The notes under the pieces: generated by a model
Told to the model about the DNA's origin: nothing
What the model saw: the letters and a program-made list of their open reading frames with translations, nothing else
Database searches by the model: none
Shown here: positions 39,328 to 51,159 of the stretch, piece after piece
How the letters are laid out: every line of letters starts with the position of its first letter
How positions within the stretch are numbered: position 1 is the first letter of the stretch
Program-made: the position numbers and the translations under genes
NCBI GenBank assembly: GCA_963513935.1
Contig: OY740768.1
Location: forward strand, 71,524,877 to 71,588,876
Direction of reading: 5' to 3'
Origin: Aphrophora alni
Taxonomy: Eukaryota; Arthropoda; Insecta; Hemiptera; Aphrophoridae
DNA length: 64,000 nucleotides

Positions 39328-40909
39328 ATGCATAATCATGCATCTATAAAAAAATAAAAATACCACAAAACGTTATAAACAATATTCCAAAAATTGGTGA
39401 ATATCGCATATTTTTTATGCGTAAAATCATAGATTTGAATTGTGCAGTTTTTAGTAAAAGCGACGCCATTTTTTTCCCATGTGATTACAAATCTGTTTTT
39501 CTGTCAAACGGGTCGACCAAAACACTGTTCTATAGATAACATATTTCTCTTTGTTTACAAATTTTTCTGCGTCTCATATTTTATATTTCTACTTGACCAT
39601 AGTAGAAACCTAACGGAACGAAATTCACTTGGGATTCGGTGCAGTTTACTAAATAACATAATCGATATTTTGTATCGATATTTTGTAATCGTTCTTTTAG
39701 TTAGTTGTAGAGGAGATTTCATTCTATAAGTTGGTAGAACTTGATATACCATACTGTTATTTTCTATTGCTTATTTTCAAGTCTGAACATAGGCATTCTT
39801 ACGCGAGTCAGTGAAATAAAATTACAAGCAAGGGCTGTAATATTTTTTATTATTTCTGTTATTTTGAAGGTTTGTGTATACAAATTGTATATAAATTGTG
39901 TATACAAGTTACAGTATATGTGTTTTTATTTCTAAATTTTATGTTTTTGAGTGAGTTTCTAGTTTGTGAATGGTTTATATTTGGGATAACCTAGAGGAAT
40001 GTTGTAAATCTAAGCTATAAGCAGATTTTCTTATATTGAGGGTTTTATTTGATTATACTGTACAAGTGTATATGTGTGTTTTTCTTTGTAAAGTTTATTG
40101 TTTTATTGAAATCTAGTGATTTTGTCTTAGACCTAGCTTTAGAAAGTTACTAATTACGCCTAAATTGTCGAGGTGTCAAACCTAACCTCACCTGTCACAG
40201 TATAACTTTTTAGGGGAAATCGTTATTTTTATTTTGAAATTGTAACAAATTTTTTTTTATATATAAATATATTCACAAATATATTACAAATCTTTAGTAA
40301 TCGTTGAAAAAACACAAAAAAAAATCTATTAGTATGGTGTACATTACCATATCTGTGAAATTATTATCTTCGTTATCTCTGATTTTTTGGTATTTGACCA
40401 AAAAACTCCAAATGTTTTACATCTAACATTTTTTTTCACTACACACGTAAAATCTATGCACCTTTCTGAATATAATGATTTATAGAAGATGTGTATAAAA
40501 TATGATTTACTATTTTTTGTGATTTTTTGAAAGAAAAATGATCATTTTACGTTTTTTCGGAAAATATGTTTTTAAATTTTGAAAATGTAACAAATTTATT
40601 TTATTTTTTTCTAAATATATTCACAAATATTACAAAAAACTTTTGTATATCTTAGAAAAAGGTGGTAAGCTATTGATGTTGGATGATACAGGTTTTTCTG
40701 ACAAATAATAACATAATTTTTTAACATCTAACATACTTACTCCAAAACCGTTTCAAAAAAAAATTATTACATAGATGAATTCTATGCATCTTTCTGAGAA
40801 AAATGATATTATAAGTTAGGTTTTGTATAAAAACAATATATTTCAATAATTTTTAAACAAACGAAGAAAATTAAATGCAATTAACCAATGCCGGTTCTAG
40901 GGTTTGAAT
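39328..40909. mobile_element. 1.6-kb insertion in the left arm of the inverted duplication
   Basis: Absent from the right arm, which runs straight from the TTCCTTA-type junction to GAGCATAAATATTTCAG. It begins with a hairpin (AGATGCAT-AATC-ATGCATCT, 39326-39345). Its right half holds a diverged tandem duplication of about 340 bp (40229-40576 and 40577-40860). There is no transposase-like ORF and no clear inverted ends. It could instead be ancestral sequence deleted from the right copy. Type unknown. Confidence 0.5.
40229..40860 (+). repeat. Diverged tandem duplication, unit about 340 bp
   Basis: Both units start TTTTGAAAWTGTAACAAATTT and carry ATATTCACAAATAT, ATCTAACAT and a TATGCAYCTTTCTGA block in the same order. 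Confidence 0.7.
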
Positions 40910-40910
40910 G

Positions 40911-41215
40911 GAGAGCATAAATATTTCAGTCTAAAGGATCAATATAGTTTGTGAATTATATGTTATATATAGTATGTATTATTTCACTGAACATTTAGGA
41001 GCCATTTTTGTTGATACTTCTAAGGAACAGGATATTAATGTAATTAAATACACAAATTTGTGTTCAGCCATGATCTTACAATTAGCTATTGAAGAGCCTC
41101 ATTTATCGCTAGTAATACTGTTTAATAACTGCTGTATTGATACTCAACACAAAATAATGAGAGAAAAGACAATTTATTCCCATAATGTTTCTCCCTATAT
41201 TATAGACCAGTTAAT
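40911..41215 (+). repeat. Inverted duplication, left inner arm
   Basis: Near-identical inverted copy of about 41740-42040 over roughly 300 bp. The 103-aa ORF starting at 40974 (MYYFTEHLGAIFVDTSKEQD...) lies here. In the right copy the same frame is shifted by small changes near the CTGCTG site, while two upstream differences are synonymous (ACT/ACC, AAT/AAC). It is weakly coding-like. No family recognised. Confidence 0.85.
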
Positions 41216-41246
41216 AATAATATATATACATAATATATATATATTA

Positions 41247-41282
<36 letters not shown>
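41216..41282. repeat. AT-rich microsatellite at the palindrome centre
   Basis: Imperfect (AT)n just inside the left inner arm of the inverted duplication. Confidence 0.9.
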
Positions 41283-41284
<2 letters not shown>

Positions 41285-41734
41285 ATTATATAAACAACAC
41301 AAACGGAAATATTATTTAGATGTAATAGGTAAGGGAAACAACTTCTTTGCCCCAATCCTGGTGCAGTACCGGCAACTCCAATACACACTCTACAAGTTCT
41401 TCTTAATAGCATGTCATTTCCTGAAAAATTCTACTCAAGGGGACATATAATATAGAAATTCTATTTCAAAAATGATGTGTAATAATAACCCATGGTTAAT
41501 AGAAGTTCCTTCCAAGTAACCACTACAATAATGAGACCACTTTAAAGCATTTAATCTTCAGGAATAGAATAACGAACACAGTAAATACATAACAACTCAC
41601 TAAAACCATAGGATTTTAAAGTTGACTTAAAGTGTATTATGTACTTGAACTACAAAGCTAGAAATTTGATTCACCAGAAAATAACCTTAAAAACCTGGAA
41701 TTAGTTTTATTCCCTAAACTCCTGGGTACTGATT

Positions 41735-42350
41735 ACTAACTGGTCTATAATATAGGGAGAAACATTATGGGAATAAATTGTCATTTCTCTCATTATTTTG
41801 TGTTGAGTATCAAATTCAGCAGTTATTAAACAGTATTACTAGCGATAAATGAGGCTCTTCAATAGCTAATTGTAAGATCATGGCTGAACACAAGTTTGTG
41901 TATTTAATTACATTAATATCCTGTTCCTTAGAGGTATCAACAAAAATGGCTCCTAAATGTTCAGTGAAATAATACATACTATATACAACATATAATTCAC
42001 AAACTATATTGATCCTTTAGACTGAAATATTTATGCTCACTATTAAGGAATATTAAAAAATTATTCTTTATTAACATACCAGGTACAACGTCAACTTGGT
42101 CCACTGGAGCACCGACACTGGAATTTGGCTCTTCTGAAATAATTAATAAAAGAACGTTTTAAATTTAAAACATATCAGTTATTAATATTGAAAATGAGCT
42201 AATAAAAACTAAGTATTATTTACTGATGTTGTGATTGTAAAATGAACTACATAAATGTTTCTAGATTTATTCATTCTCAATTATGTATTATTTTATAAAA
42301 GTCTTTTATAATATACCAAATGACAGAATTACGGTCAGTTATGAGCATTT
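41735..42350 (-). repeat. Inverted duplication, right arm (continuous)
   Basis: Contiguous inverted homologue of 40911-41215 plus 38915-39310. Symmetry is centred near 41478. The spacer 41283-41734 has no inverted partner. Confidence 0.85.
41997..42133 (-). other. Exon-like segment in right arm (uninterrupted copy)
   Basis: Minus-strand acceptor-like TTATTAATTATTTCAG ends at 42134. It is followed by 137 nt (2 nt plus 45 codons including stop). It reads EPNSSVGAPVDQVDVVPGML, then IKNNFLIFLNSEHKYFSLKD and QYSL, with the stop at 41997-41999. It could be the terminal coding exon of a host gene or transposon ORF. No domain recognised. The pairwise differences from the left copy make a coding history plausible but not proven. 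Confidence 0.35.
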
Positions 42351-42463
42351 GAAGATGGATGAATAACCCTACAGTTGAAATTTGGTATAGGTAATCTATT
42401 TTAAAAATAAACAAGATTATAACAACACATTTTAAATACAATTAATTTCTAGTGACACACACC

Positions 42464-42571
<108 letters not shown>

Positions 42572-42889
42572 TACCATGTACAATCTGAAACTATTTTTAA
42601 GACAATTTTGTACTCTAATATAAAATTACCAAGTCATTACTGTTTCGAGTGTTGCTTAACAAATGAAATTACGCTCAGTAGTTAAAAATATAATGCATTT
42701 AGTACTACCGAATAACTTATTGTTGTAGTTTGACGATATAAAAAATAGTACAATTAATGTTGATCAAATAAATAATATATTAAAGGAGGTAAAATTGTCG
42801 TTAAGTTGCATATTTTTACGAAAACATCTCTAGAAACTAATTTTATCTTGAAATGTATTCGAATATGTGGATTTAAAATTTTACTTTAC

Positions 42890-42908
42890 AATATATATGT
42901 ATATACAT

Positions 42909-42960
<52 letters not shown>
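42890..42960. repeat. (TA)n microsatellite, imperfect
   Basis: TA-rich run with a few interruptions near 42900-42920. Confidence 0.9.
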
Positions 42961-42963
<3 letters not shown>

Positions 42964-44570
42964 TAGTTTTTCTTCGTTAGGAAGTAATAATAAGATCGTT
43001 TGACACCTGACGTGATAATTGAAAGATTAATATGAATTGGATTTTAATATATCCCAAGATGTTGTACTTTCAAGTTGTTAGAAATAGATATTTTGAAATG
43101 TAAAATTTTACTAACTTGTGTAAGCGTAGTACGCTGCAGTCCCGACACTCGCGATGCCACTGGCAATTAAAAATAAATTATTCCACTTTAGCATCATTAT
43201 ATAAGTCGAAAAATAGTAGAAGAATTAAAAGGTAGATCTGAGCATAAACAGATTTACGAGATATGATAAATCGTTTCTATGACAATAATTTTAAATCATT
43301 GTTAGAAACAATAAACTAATATTTTTTTTGGATTTATTAGATTAAGTAGATCGGGTAAAGAGATAAAACCGACCTAGAGTATCGCGACTATTTGTCAATA
43401 GTGCAATTATTAAGCTTTATAATTCTAACCTAGTAGATTCACTTTACGAGATTTAGTAGTCCATTTACTATCTAATCAGACGTTTGCCAAAACTCTTGCC
43501 TTTGATTTGGCCTGCGGTCTCCTCACCGTTTAGCCATATATGATAATTGCCTCTGCGCCTTCTGAATGCATTGTCAATAAATAAGTTCCGTCAATTAATT
43601 GTTCCAGTTACTCCCTACCATGGGTTAGTACCGACTTTAAATTCATCTAATTTTCTTTGTAATTTAAGATTGAACAAATCAGTCCATAACTATTTTTTGT
43701 AGATTTTAACAAAGATATTAGAAAAAAACATGTTACCTCAACTATTTTACAAATTAAAAGAAGGGATAAATTTTATAAGTATTTTAAATAATCGCTAAGA
43801 ACAAATTTAAGCTAACAAATTCTATACTCAGTATGTTTTTATTTTACTTGCTACTTTTGATAAATTTATTTATTCATCAACTTAATAGTTTGTTTAAAGG
43901 ACAACAGGAACAAAAAAATTTTAAATCTTAAGATTTGTTAAAATAAAAATATAATGAATGAGTTCTGAATGTAATATTAAATATAATTAAAATATGATTT
44001 CCTTACCTTCTAATAAAACTGGTTAACTCTAACAATAATATAATGGACAACTGGCTGTACAAGAAATTCATTGTACTTGACTATTAATGAGTAAAGAACT
44101 TCTTCTACATAGATTTGGTATTCCTTGAAGTTTTTGTTGTATCAACTCGGACTAGCTCAGCAGTACTAGATGGAAAAAAAACTCCACAAAAGAACATTAT
44201 TTACGACATATGTTCCGCCGTTAGGCATTTTCAAGCAACTAAATTGAAAACAAAACAAGTCTAAACCAAAAATGAACAAGTCTAAACCATTATGTAAAAA
44301 TCTGAAGACAAGCTAGCTTCCCACGGGAAAGAGTGGATGACGCTAAAAGTAAGACTCTTGAGAGACGGGATTAATCCGAGACGGTTAAATGGACAAAGAA
44401 GCTTATTCGAGACGTCAGTGAATGGATTAACAAGGTGAATTCAAAACTTAACAGGATTAAATAAATCATTAAAGCTCAAGTTTCAAAATTATTTTATAAA
44501 TATAATTGAGCTACAATTCTTTCGCCTTGCGGCATCATCGGGCATATAATAAATAACAAGTATTGACAAA
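42961..44570. other. AT-rich non-coding DNA
   Basis: No gene recognised. A GC-richer patch at about 43470-43640 has no ORF and matches no RNA gene I can support. Confidence 0.45.
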
Positions 44571-44960
44571 TATAGTTTTTCCATTCGGCGGTGATACCCA
44601 GCGGATTAGGGGCGTTCTCGAAAATCTACTCACCCATCCGACCCTCTCACCGGGACGACCGGTCATAATTTTTTTTTTTTATTTGAAAATTAAATTTATT
44701 TTTATCAAGTTTGTTTAATTCTTCATAGTATTCTAAAGAAAATGAGTCCAAACGCGACCAAAATGCATATTATGTTATTGCATTGTATAATTAAAAAATA
44801 AAGAGCACATGGTTATTGTTATATTATCGTGTGTTTTAAATCTAGTTTATGAAGCATTTTAGTTGCGTTTGGCCTCATTTTCCTTAGAATTTTATGTAGA
44901 ATTCAATAAAATTGAACTTTTTAAGTTTGAAATTGACATAAAAAAAGTAGTAGTAGTGTA
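44571..44960. mobile_element. Long-TIR foldback element (family FB-1, truncated copy 2)
   Basis: The left end reads TATAGTTTTTCCATTCGGCG then GGATTAGGGGCG, CTCACCGGGACGACCGG and AATGAGTCCAAACGCG. This parallels the arm of the element at 33691 (TATAGTTTGTCC, GGATTAGGGCG, CTCACACGCACGACTTGG, AATGAGTCCAAACACG) in the same order. An inverted inner arm is present (about 44860-44940, TTGCGTTTGGCCTCATTTTC), but the outer part of the right arm is missing or too diverged to see. It is much older than copy 1. Confidence 0.7.
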
Positions 44961-47900
44961 TAACAGTGCCAGTAGGTGAGTTGCAGTACTATTTGGCACA
45001 TGAATTGTAAATGCTTGGCTTGCTTACAAAAGCAATGTAGGACCACGACCACAACACCAATACTTGTCAATAACAGATTTTTAATGCTTTCATTTTGCTT
45101 TCAAAATGCTTTCATCTTACAGTTTGGACAGCAATGATATAAATAAATGATTTTTTAAAGCTTAATTGTAAATAAATAACGTTGTTGAACAGTTTTAAAA
45201 ATTGCTTTCCAATTTTGTAATTGTTCAATGTTTTATATAAAAATATGCAAAATTTATTGTTTGCTTACCGTAATAGTTAACTTTTATACGTTTATTTTTA
45301 AAAAATATAACAACTGTAGAATGTTCAAACTGTATACTACTTGTTTTAATGCATTAATCCATAATTCCAACTGAAAATTTCGCTGCCGTACCAATCTGTA
45401 CGACGAAATTACCATATTGTTGAGGTATTTTATTTGCTGCTACGCAACACTATTTAAAGATAATAAAATGAATTTTATTATCTATGGCTATTAGCTACAA
45501 TCTTCTACATTTCACTTAGTGTATGTGTTTTCCGCTAGGTTGCAACACTTGCTGATAAAAGACTCTAAAATAAAATCTTGCATTAATGGAAGTGTCGTAC
45601 CGTTCGGCTGACACGCTACTTCAACTATGAGCTTGCTGTCGTACCGATCGGCCCCCCATGGCACTTAACGTGTTTGGTAGTGAGTTAAAGAAAAGTATGT
45701 AAAAATTGTGAGGATCAGGTCTCAGCGCAATTGCACTGAATATACCCTTAATAACTTTTTATAACCATTCGCCAATAAAAGTGATTGGGTGTTTACAAAA
45801 TTGTGAGAGAATAAACAGTGACTCAGAATTTATAGATAAATACATATGTAAAAATATTTTGTGTATATTCTGAGTGTTGTACTAAAGATAATAAATACAT
45901 TTTATTATGCAAATGTTATAAACCTGAAACGAATAATGCAATAATGCACATTAAATCTAACAGTCATTGTAACTAAACTGTTTCCATTTTCTAATCTATT
46001 TTGAACCTAATTACACCATACGCTAATGCGTAGGTATTTTTTATTTTTATTTTTATTATTATTTTTTTATGTTACTTAAAACGAAAATGATGTTCTTTTG
46101 ATTGACTTGAACACGAACGTCAAGCCTAAAAGGCGAGACTTTTACACTGAACTTACAGTCCTCAAGTAGAAAAGTTAAACGGCAAAACGGCAGGATCTGG
46201 GGCACTAAAAATTCACATCTCATTTTCAACAATGTCAAGGACTCAAACTAAACGCATTATTAAACGCACGTCAAGGACTGAGTAAACGTAAATTATACTG
46301 TCGCTTTTTTTTACCGAATAAACAAGCATGGCCATATTTATTTGGGCATATCTATAGAGTATGCCTATAGAGGGGCATGTCAATTGGGTTTATGCTTTAG
46401 GTAGAGGGAGATATCCCATAATAGAATGGCGCTTTTTGTATGTTCGAGCATACAATATTTAGAGCGCAGGATAGTCTGGAGGCTCAAGGTGTTTAAATTT
46501 TTGAAAATGAAATGGATACATTCAATGTTTACGTAAATTTCGCCAAATTATTGTGTGCTTTATATTGAGCTGAAATTATTCTTCCGACGCTTGTGGATGG
46601 ACTTCATTTTATTGCTCGAATTTTCCTTTTCATTTAAATTTTGTTCATCTTGAACGTATTTTAAAATACGTCCCCTTGAAAATATACGATTTTGCAAATA
46701 TAAAATCAGTTTACAATTTAAAGGGGCAATCGATACGAAGCACATAATTAAATAAGGGAAAATGGATAAGGAATAAACTTTATATAACAGTAGGACAGAT
46801 GCTTATGAGATAGGTCTAGTCATTACGGTAGATAGAGCAGAAAAAAATACAAGGTTAATTAAATGAAGAGGAAATAAATTTATAGAAATAATCAAAGGGA
46901 TAACAACAAAAATAAAATATCTGGTGGTATAGGTCAAACAGTAACTGTGATAGACTCCAACAGGCAACACAAAATATATAACTCTGGGTTAGTGAATTAT
47001 TTTTGTCTTATAATTTTACCCCACATAAGGTACATTAATCTTTAGAATTCATTAACATCTGAATGAAAATCGTAGGCCTATAGTATATTTTGATAAATTA
47101 TGTCTTTTATAACAAAGAAACGTCTTTTTGAATTTTTACAGATAACTCACAAACCAGTATTTTTATAGAAAGGACGACTAACATTTTTTGTTTGTGTATT
47201 TAGAAGCTAATTGAAATTAAAATCGGTTTATGCGTTTGGGTTTTTAAACACTTACATAAAGACAGACAGATCGTTCACTAAAGCATATCCATCACCATCA
47301 TTCACCGCCCACAACTCCATCTAACCAGACCCAAGACGCAATTCCTCTCACCGACTACGCTTTATAACACACAACAATCCAGTCTATGTCGTAGTTACCA
47401 ACAATGATAAATTTTATTATAATTCTTAGATGAAAGATTTGTGCAACACATTAAACATCTCCAGTTTTAGTTTTTAAATTGTAAACGGCATTTAAAAATT
47501 TTAGAGAGAAAACTTGGTAGTTTGGATTAGTTTTAAATAAATCTAAGATTAAAATTATAAACCCAAGGATAACCAGATTTTTTCAAAGTTGGTTGGATGA
47601 GATATCATATAAAGGCGAAAGTTTTTACTGTTTGTGGACTATCATAATCCATGTATTGTTTCTTGGTTTAAATTAATTACGTTCATTTTATTTTCAATTG
47701 ACCACTAGAGAAGATATCTTGCGTAATATCTTGATAGTTTAAAACTATTACCAGACCTTGCTTCTCTTATAACATAGTTCTTTGCAATGTAGACTTGTAA
47801 TAAAGACAACAAACATACAACATAAAACATTTATTATTCATAACGATTAAAATATAAAACAAGTTTTATTATAATGAAAACTATTTAGTTAACAGAAGAA

Positions 47901-48000
47901 AACAGAGAGTGGATTTACATACAGTAAGTGCATTTAGGTAATTACCTACGAAAGCTTACAGAGTCATGGAAACTGCATCTTTACTTATGATATTGTTTAA
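44961..48000. other. Mostly AT-rich non-coding DNA with old repeat fragments
   Basis: Three related GTCGTACCGWTCGGC-type motifs lie at about 45383, 45593 and 45636. GTCAAGGACT occurs twice at about 46235 and 46270. A GC-richer patch at about 46320-46480 has no ORF. No gene is recognised. Confidence 0.4.
47150..47290 (+). repeat. Possible RTE-type non-LTR retrotransposon 3' tail
   Basis: AAAATCGGTTTATGCGTTTG followed by CTTACATAAAGACAGACAGA resembles the common invertebrate ATCGGTTnnnCGTTT...GACAGACAGA 3' ends that I associate with RTE-like LINEs. No reverse transcriptase sequence lies upstream, so at most this is a short truncated copy. Confidence 0.3.
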
Positions 48001-48035
48001 ATTTAAAATTACTGATGTACCTCATGTTTTTACAG

Positions 48036-48169
48036 GGAAGGTACTTCCAAAAATGCCGCCACGCCGCGCCTCTGTTAACACTGGGGAACCCACTTCCTCA
48101 GCCCCGGAAAAATACTACTGTATACTACTCAGCCTCAGTAGTTTTCTCTTCCACTACTGTAAAAATTAA
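48036..48169 (+). other. Candidate terminal exon
   Basis: The acceptor ATGTTTTTACAG is followed by a GC-rich, proline/serine-rich open segment (GG then KVLPKMPPRRASVNTGEPTS, SAPEKYYC...) to a stop at 48167-48169. A second frame is also open downstream (NTTVYYSASVVFSST), so a frameshift or a different splice choice is possible. Family not recognised. Confidence 0.3.
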
Positions 48170-48182
48170 ACTTTATAATAAC

Positions 48183-48450
48183 TACTGGCCTATTTATAAA
48201 TATAAGAATTTTTGTTTATTGGAAAATATAATTGTAATAATATAGTTGAATTTTTTTTTTTATATGAAACATAATTTTCAATAGCACGTTTGAATGAATT
48301 TGATTTTATGAAATAATAAAGGTATTTATATAATTTAATTTATTACAATAAAACAATAAGTACTGGCCTACTAATTTATATAATATAATTGAATGAACAT
48401 TTGTTTATTGGAAATTAATTATAATAATATAGTTGAAATAATTTTATTTT
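48183..48450 (+). repeat. Diverged direct repeat pair, about 80 bp each
   Basis: TACTGGCCTA followed by TTTGTTTATTGGAAA and AATAATATAGTTGAA occurs at about 48183-48255 and again at about 48361-48440. Confidence 0.7.
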
Positions 48451-48462
48451 CAAGTAGTCCAT

Positions 48463-48590
48463 CAAGTTCTGTAACTGCATACAGCCTTTGAACTATTCAT
48501 CAAGTCCTATAAATGTCATCTAGCCCTCCAATGGTCTGCCGAGCTCTCTAATTGTCAAGCATCCCCTCTAACTGGCTCGTCAAACTTAAA
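48463..48590 (+). repeat. Degenerate 20-bp minisatellite
   Basis: About six or seven units of the pattern CATCnAGYCCTnTAAnTGKT at 19-22 bp spacing. It is GC-richer than its flanks and C-rich on this strand. Confidence 0.6.
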
Positions 48591-48599
48591 ATTAATTTA

Positions 48600-50600
48600 T
48601 TGTATTGTTTTAAAAACATGAGAGCCTTATTTTCTTAGACACCATTATACGAAATATTTCTAGTAATCAAAATAAAAACCAAACACAAATGATTTTAATA
48701 TTTTATATCTTTGTTATCAAACATTCACCAGTTTATTGGATTCAGTCACTATGAGATTTGTGATATAAATGGATTTATATAAGTCTATTGAGGCAACTTA
48801 CAATCAACTGTATCATACGGGATCCATAGAGAAAATAATTTGTTTTTAATTTTTATATTTCATTTTACAATACTGTTTTATAATAATTACAAATTATAAT
48901 AAAAGAACAATTTAAGAAATCAATGTGATTCCAATTAACGGGACAACTATTTTATGCATTAATAGTGACAGGTTATTAAACATTCTTCATTTTTCAATCA
49001 ACATTTTTTATCACATGATTATTTCCTAGGAAGTTCATACGATCAAAATTAGGTTAGTTGCAATAATTTATATTTAAGTGCCACTTATTAATTGATTTTA
49101 TCAACAGCAGTACTTTAATTAATTTGTTAAGAAATATACACTCGTTAATAATGTAATATCAACAATATAATTAATATAAAGTGTATTATTAATAAAAGAG
49201 CTGTTCATCGGCACTCGTGGTGTTTTTAATTAAACACGGAGTATAATCACAAATAATTTTTGTATTTTGGAATAAATAATAAATAGTGAGGAGTCATTAC
49301 ATATGTTGGGGAAATAATATTTATAACGTTCATTAATAATTTGATTTGGAGCGCTTCGAAGAAATTTTACCTGGCCTCCGTGTACATCACAAACTCTAAA
49401 ACTCGAATTGTTTTTATAACAGTGTATTTTTTTACCTATATAATTGTACAAATATATTCTGTCTACGTGTTTAAAAACAATTTTCAGTGAGTACAATGAA
49501 GCATCTTCATATAAAACAGATTTTATAGAGCTTTCAAAATCCGAAGTAATATCTGGAGACCGTTATATTGGAACTGTTTAAAATACATTTCTAATCCTTA
49601 AATTAAATTTTATCAACGTTCATTTTTGTATTTTTTGTTTATACAAATAGGTGTTTTCTACTGTCGATATCGATTAAAAAGTTTCAGTAATAATTATATT
49701 ATTTGAATATAATGTAACCCTTTCACACTATAATGTACTTAAAAGTGTAATATGTGAGGCAGTGAGATGGATTACAGTAGCTGACAACAAATTTTCAGGT
49801 TGTAGATAACATCATTGTCAACAACTTCCAATCTCACAAGCGGAGGGGTGCAATCGTTTTCATATCGACCAACGAGAACATCTGGTCGGATATATTACAC
49901 TTGTCAGTTAAACAATGGCAAACTCTGTATTACATTTGAATATTAAACAATAGAAATTAAATATCAGTTATCGTATTAATTTGGTCTGGAAAAAATTGTC
50001 TGTTTATATTAACCTATCATTACAATAAATTCAATATGATACCGTATTCAAAAATATTGTTAAGTGAAAATATTGTAAAATATATTTACTTACCTTATCT
50101 AATAATATAGCAATATTTTGGAAATATTGAGAGAGGGAGATTGTGATTTATATTAACTTGTTGACAATGAATATTTCAAACAAAATGTATCGAAAAAAGA
50201 TATATTGTTTTGTTATTTATATATACTATTAACAAAAACAATATATATATAACAGTTATAATTATATAACAACAACAAAAAATGAATAGAGATTTTTTTA
50301 GGGGTAAAATTAACTAAATATCTTTGTTTTTTTACATCGTTCGAATAAATTGAAAAATGTTTATATGCATGATCTATGTGTTTTAGTCAAAAAATCATTT
50401 TTTAAATATTTTAGCAGGGTTTTTACGATATATTATTTTTACAAACATTTTTGTACACGTGTTGTAAACGATTTTACTATAATTTTACTTCATAGAACTT
50501 CCATTGCTGATATTTTCTTTTTTTTTCATTACAAAAATGCAATAATAATATTCTCGTGTTTTAACCAAAATAAATTAAATGGTTTTTCTTCGTTTTATAA
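48600..50600. other. AT-rich non-coding DNA
   Basis: Nothing recognised. The 84- and 88-aa ORFs have biased AT-driven composition and no splice or domain support. Confidence 0.5.
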
Positions 50601-50609
50601 TTGACATTA

Positions 50610-51015
50610 TTCATAATGCTACTATACAAATATTTGTTCAGATGTTGGGACCGATTATTTATATAATGTTACTATACAAATCTTTGTTAGCATGTTGGGA
50701 ACGATTTTTTATATAATGTTACTATACAAATCATTGTTCACATGTTGGGAACGATTTTTTATACAATGTTACTATACAAATCTTTGTTAGCATGTTGGGA
50801 ACGATTTTTTATATAATGTCACTATACAAATCTTTGTACACATGTTGGGAACGATTTTTTATATAATGTTACTATACAAATAATCTTTGTTCACATGTGG
50901 GGAGCGATTTTTTATATAATGTTACTATACAAATCTTTGTTCACATGTTGGGAACGATTTTTTATATAATGTTACTATACAAATCTTTGTCAGCATGCTG
51001 TGAACAATTTTAGAT
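50610..51015 (+). repeat. 50-bp tandem repeat, 8 copies
   Basis: ACTATACAAA anchors occur at 50621, 50671, 50721, 50771, 50821, 50871, 50924 and 50974. Period is exactly 50 bp except for one 3-bp insertion. The unit continues TCTTTGTTCACATGTTGGGA ACGATTTTTTATATAATGTT. The last unit is diverged. The units share an ACGATTTT core with the older satellite to the right. Confidence 0.95.
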
Positions 51016-51159
51016 TCATTGTAAAATATGCGATGTTCTCATTAAAACAATTCAAAAATCACAATCCTTCTATACATTATAAGTGCTGTTTACGGTTACC
51101 ATATATTATCACTTTACTTATGTTTAGCATACTTGTGAGAAAAAAAAATTTTCCTTTAG

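Noticed and set aside
43580..43610. CCGTCAATTAATT resembling part of small-subunit rRNA
   Set aside because: The match is too short and the flanks do not continue as rRNA on either strand.
50610..51015. CRISPR-like regular repeats
   Set aside because: The 50-bp units are contiguous with no unique spacers, in a eukaryotic genome. It is an ordinary minisatellite.
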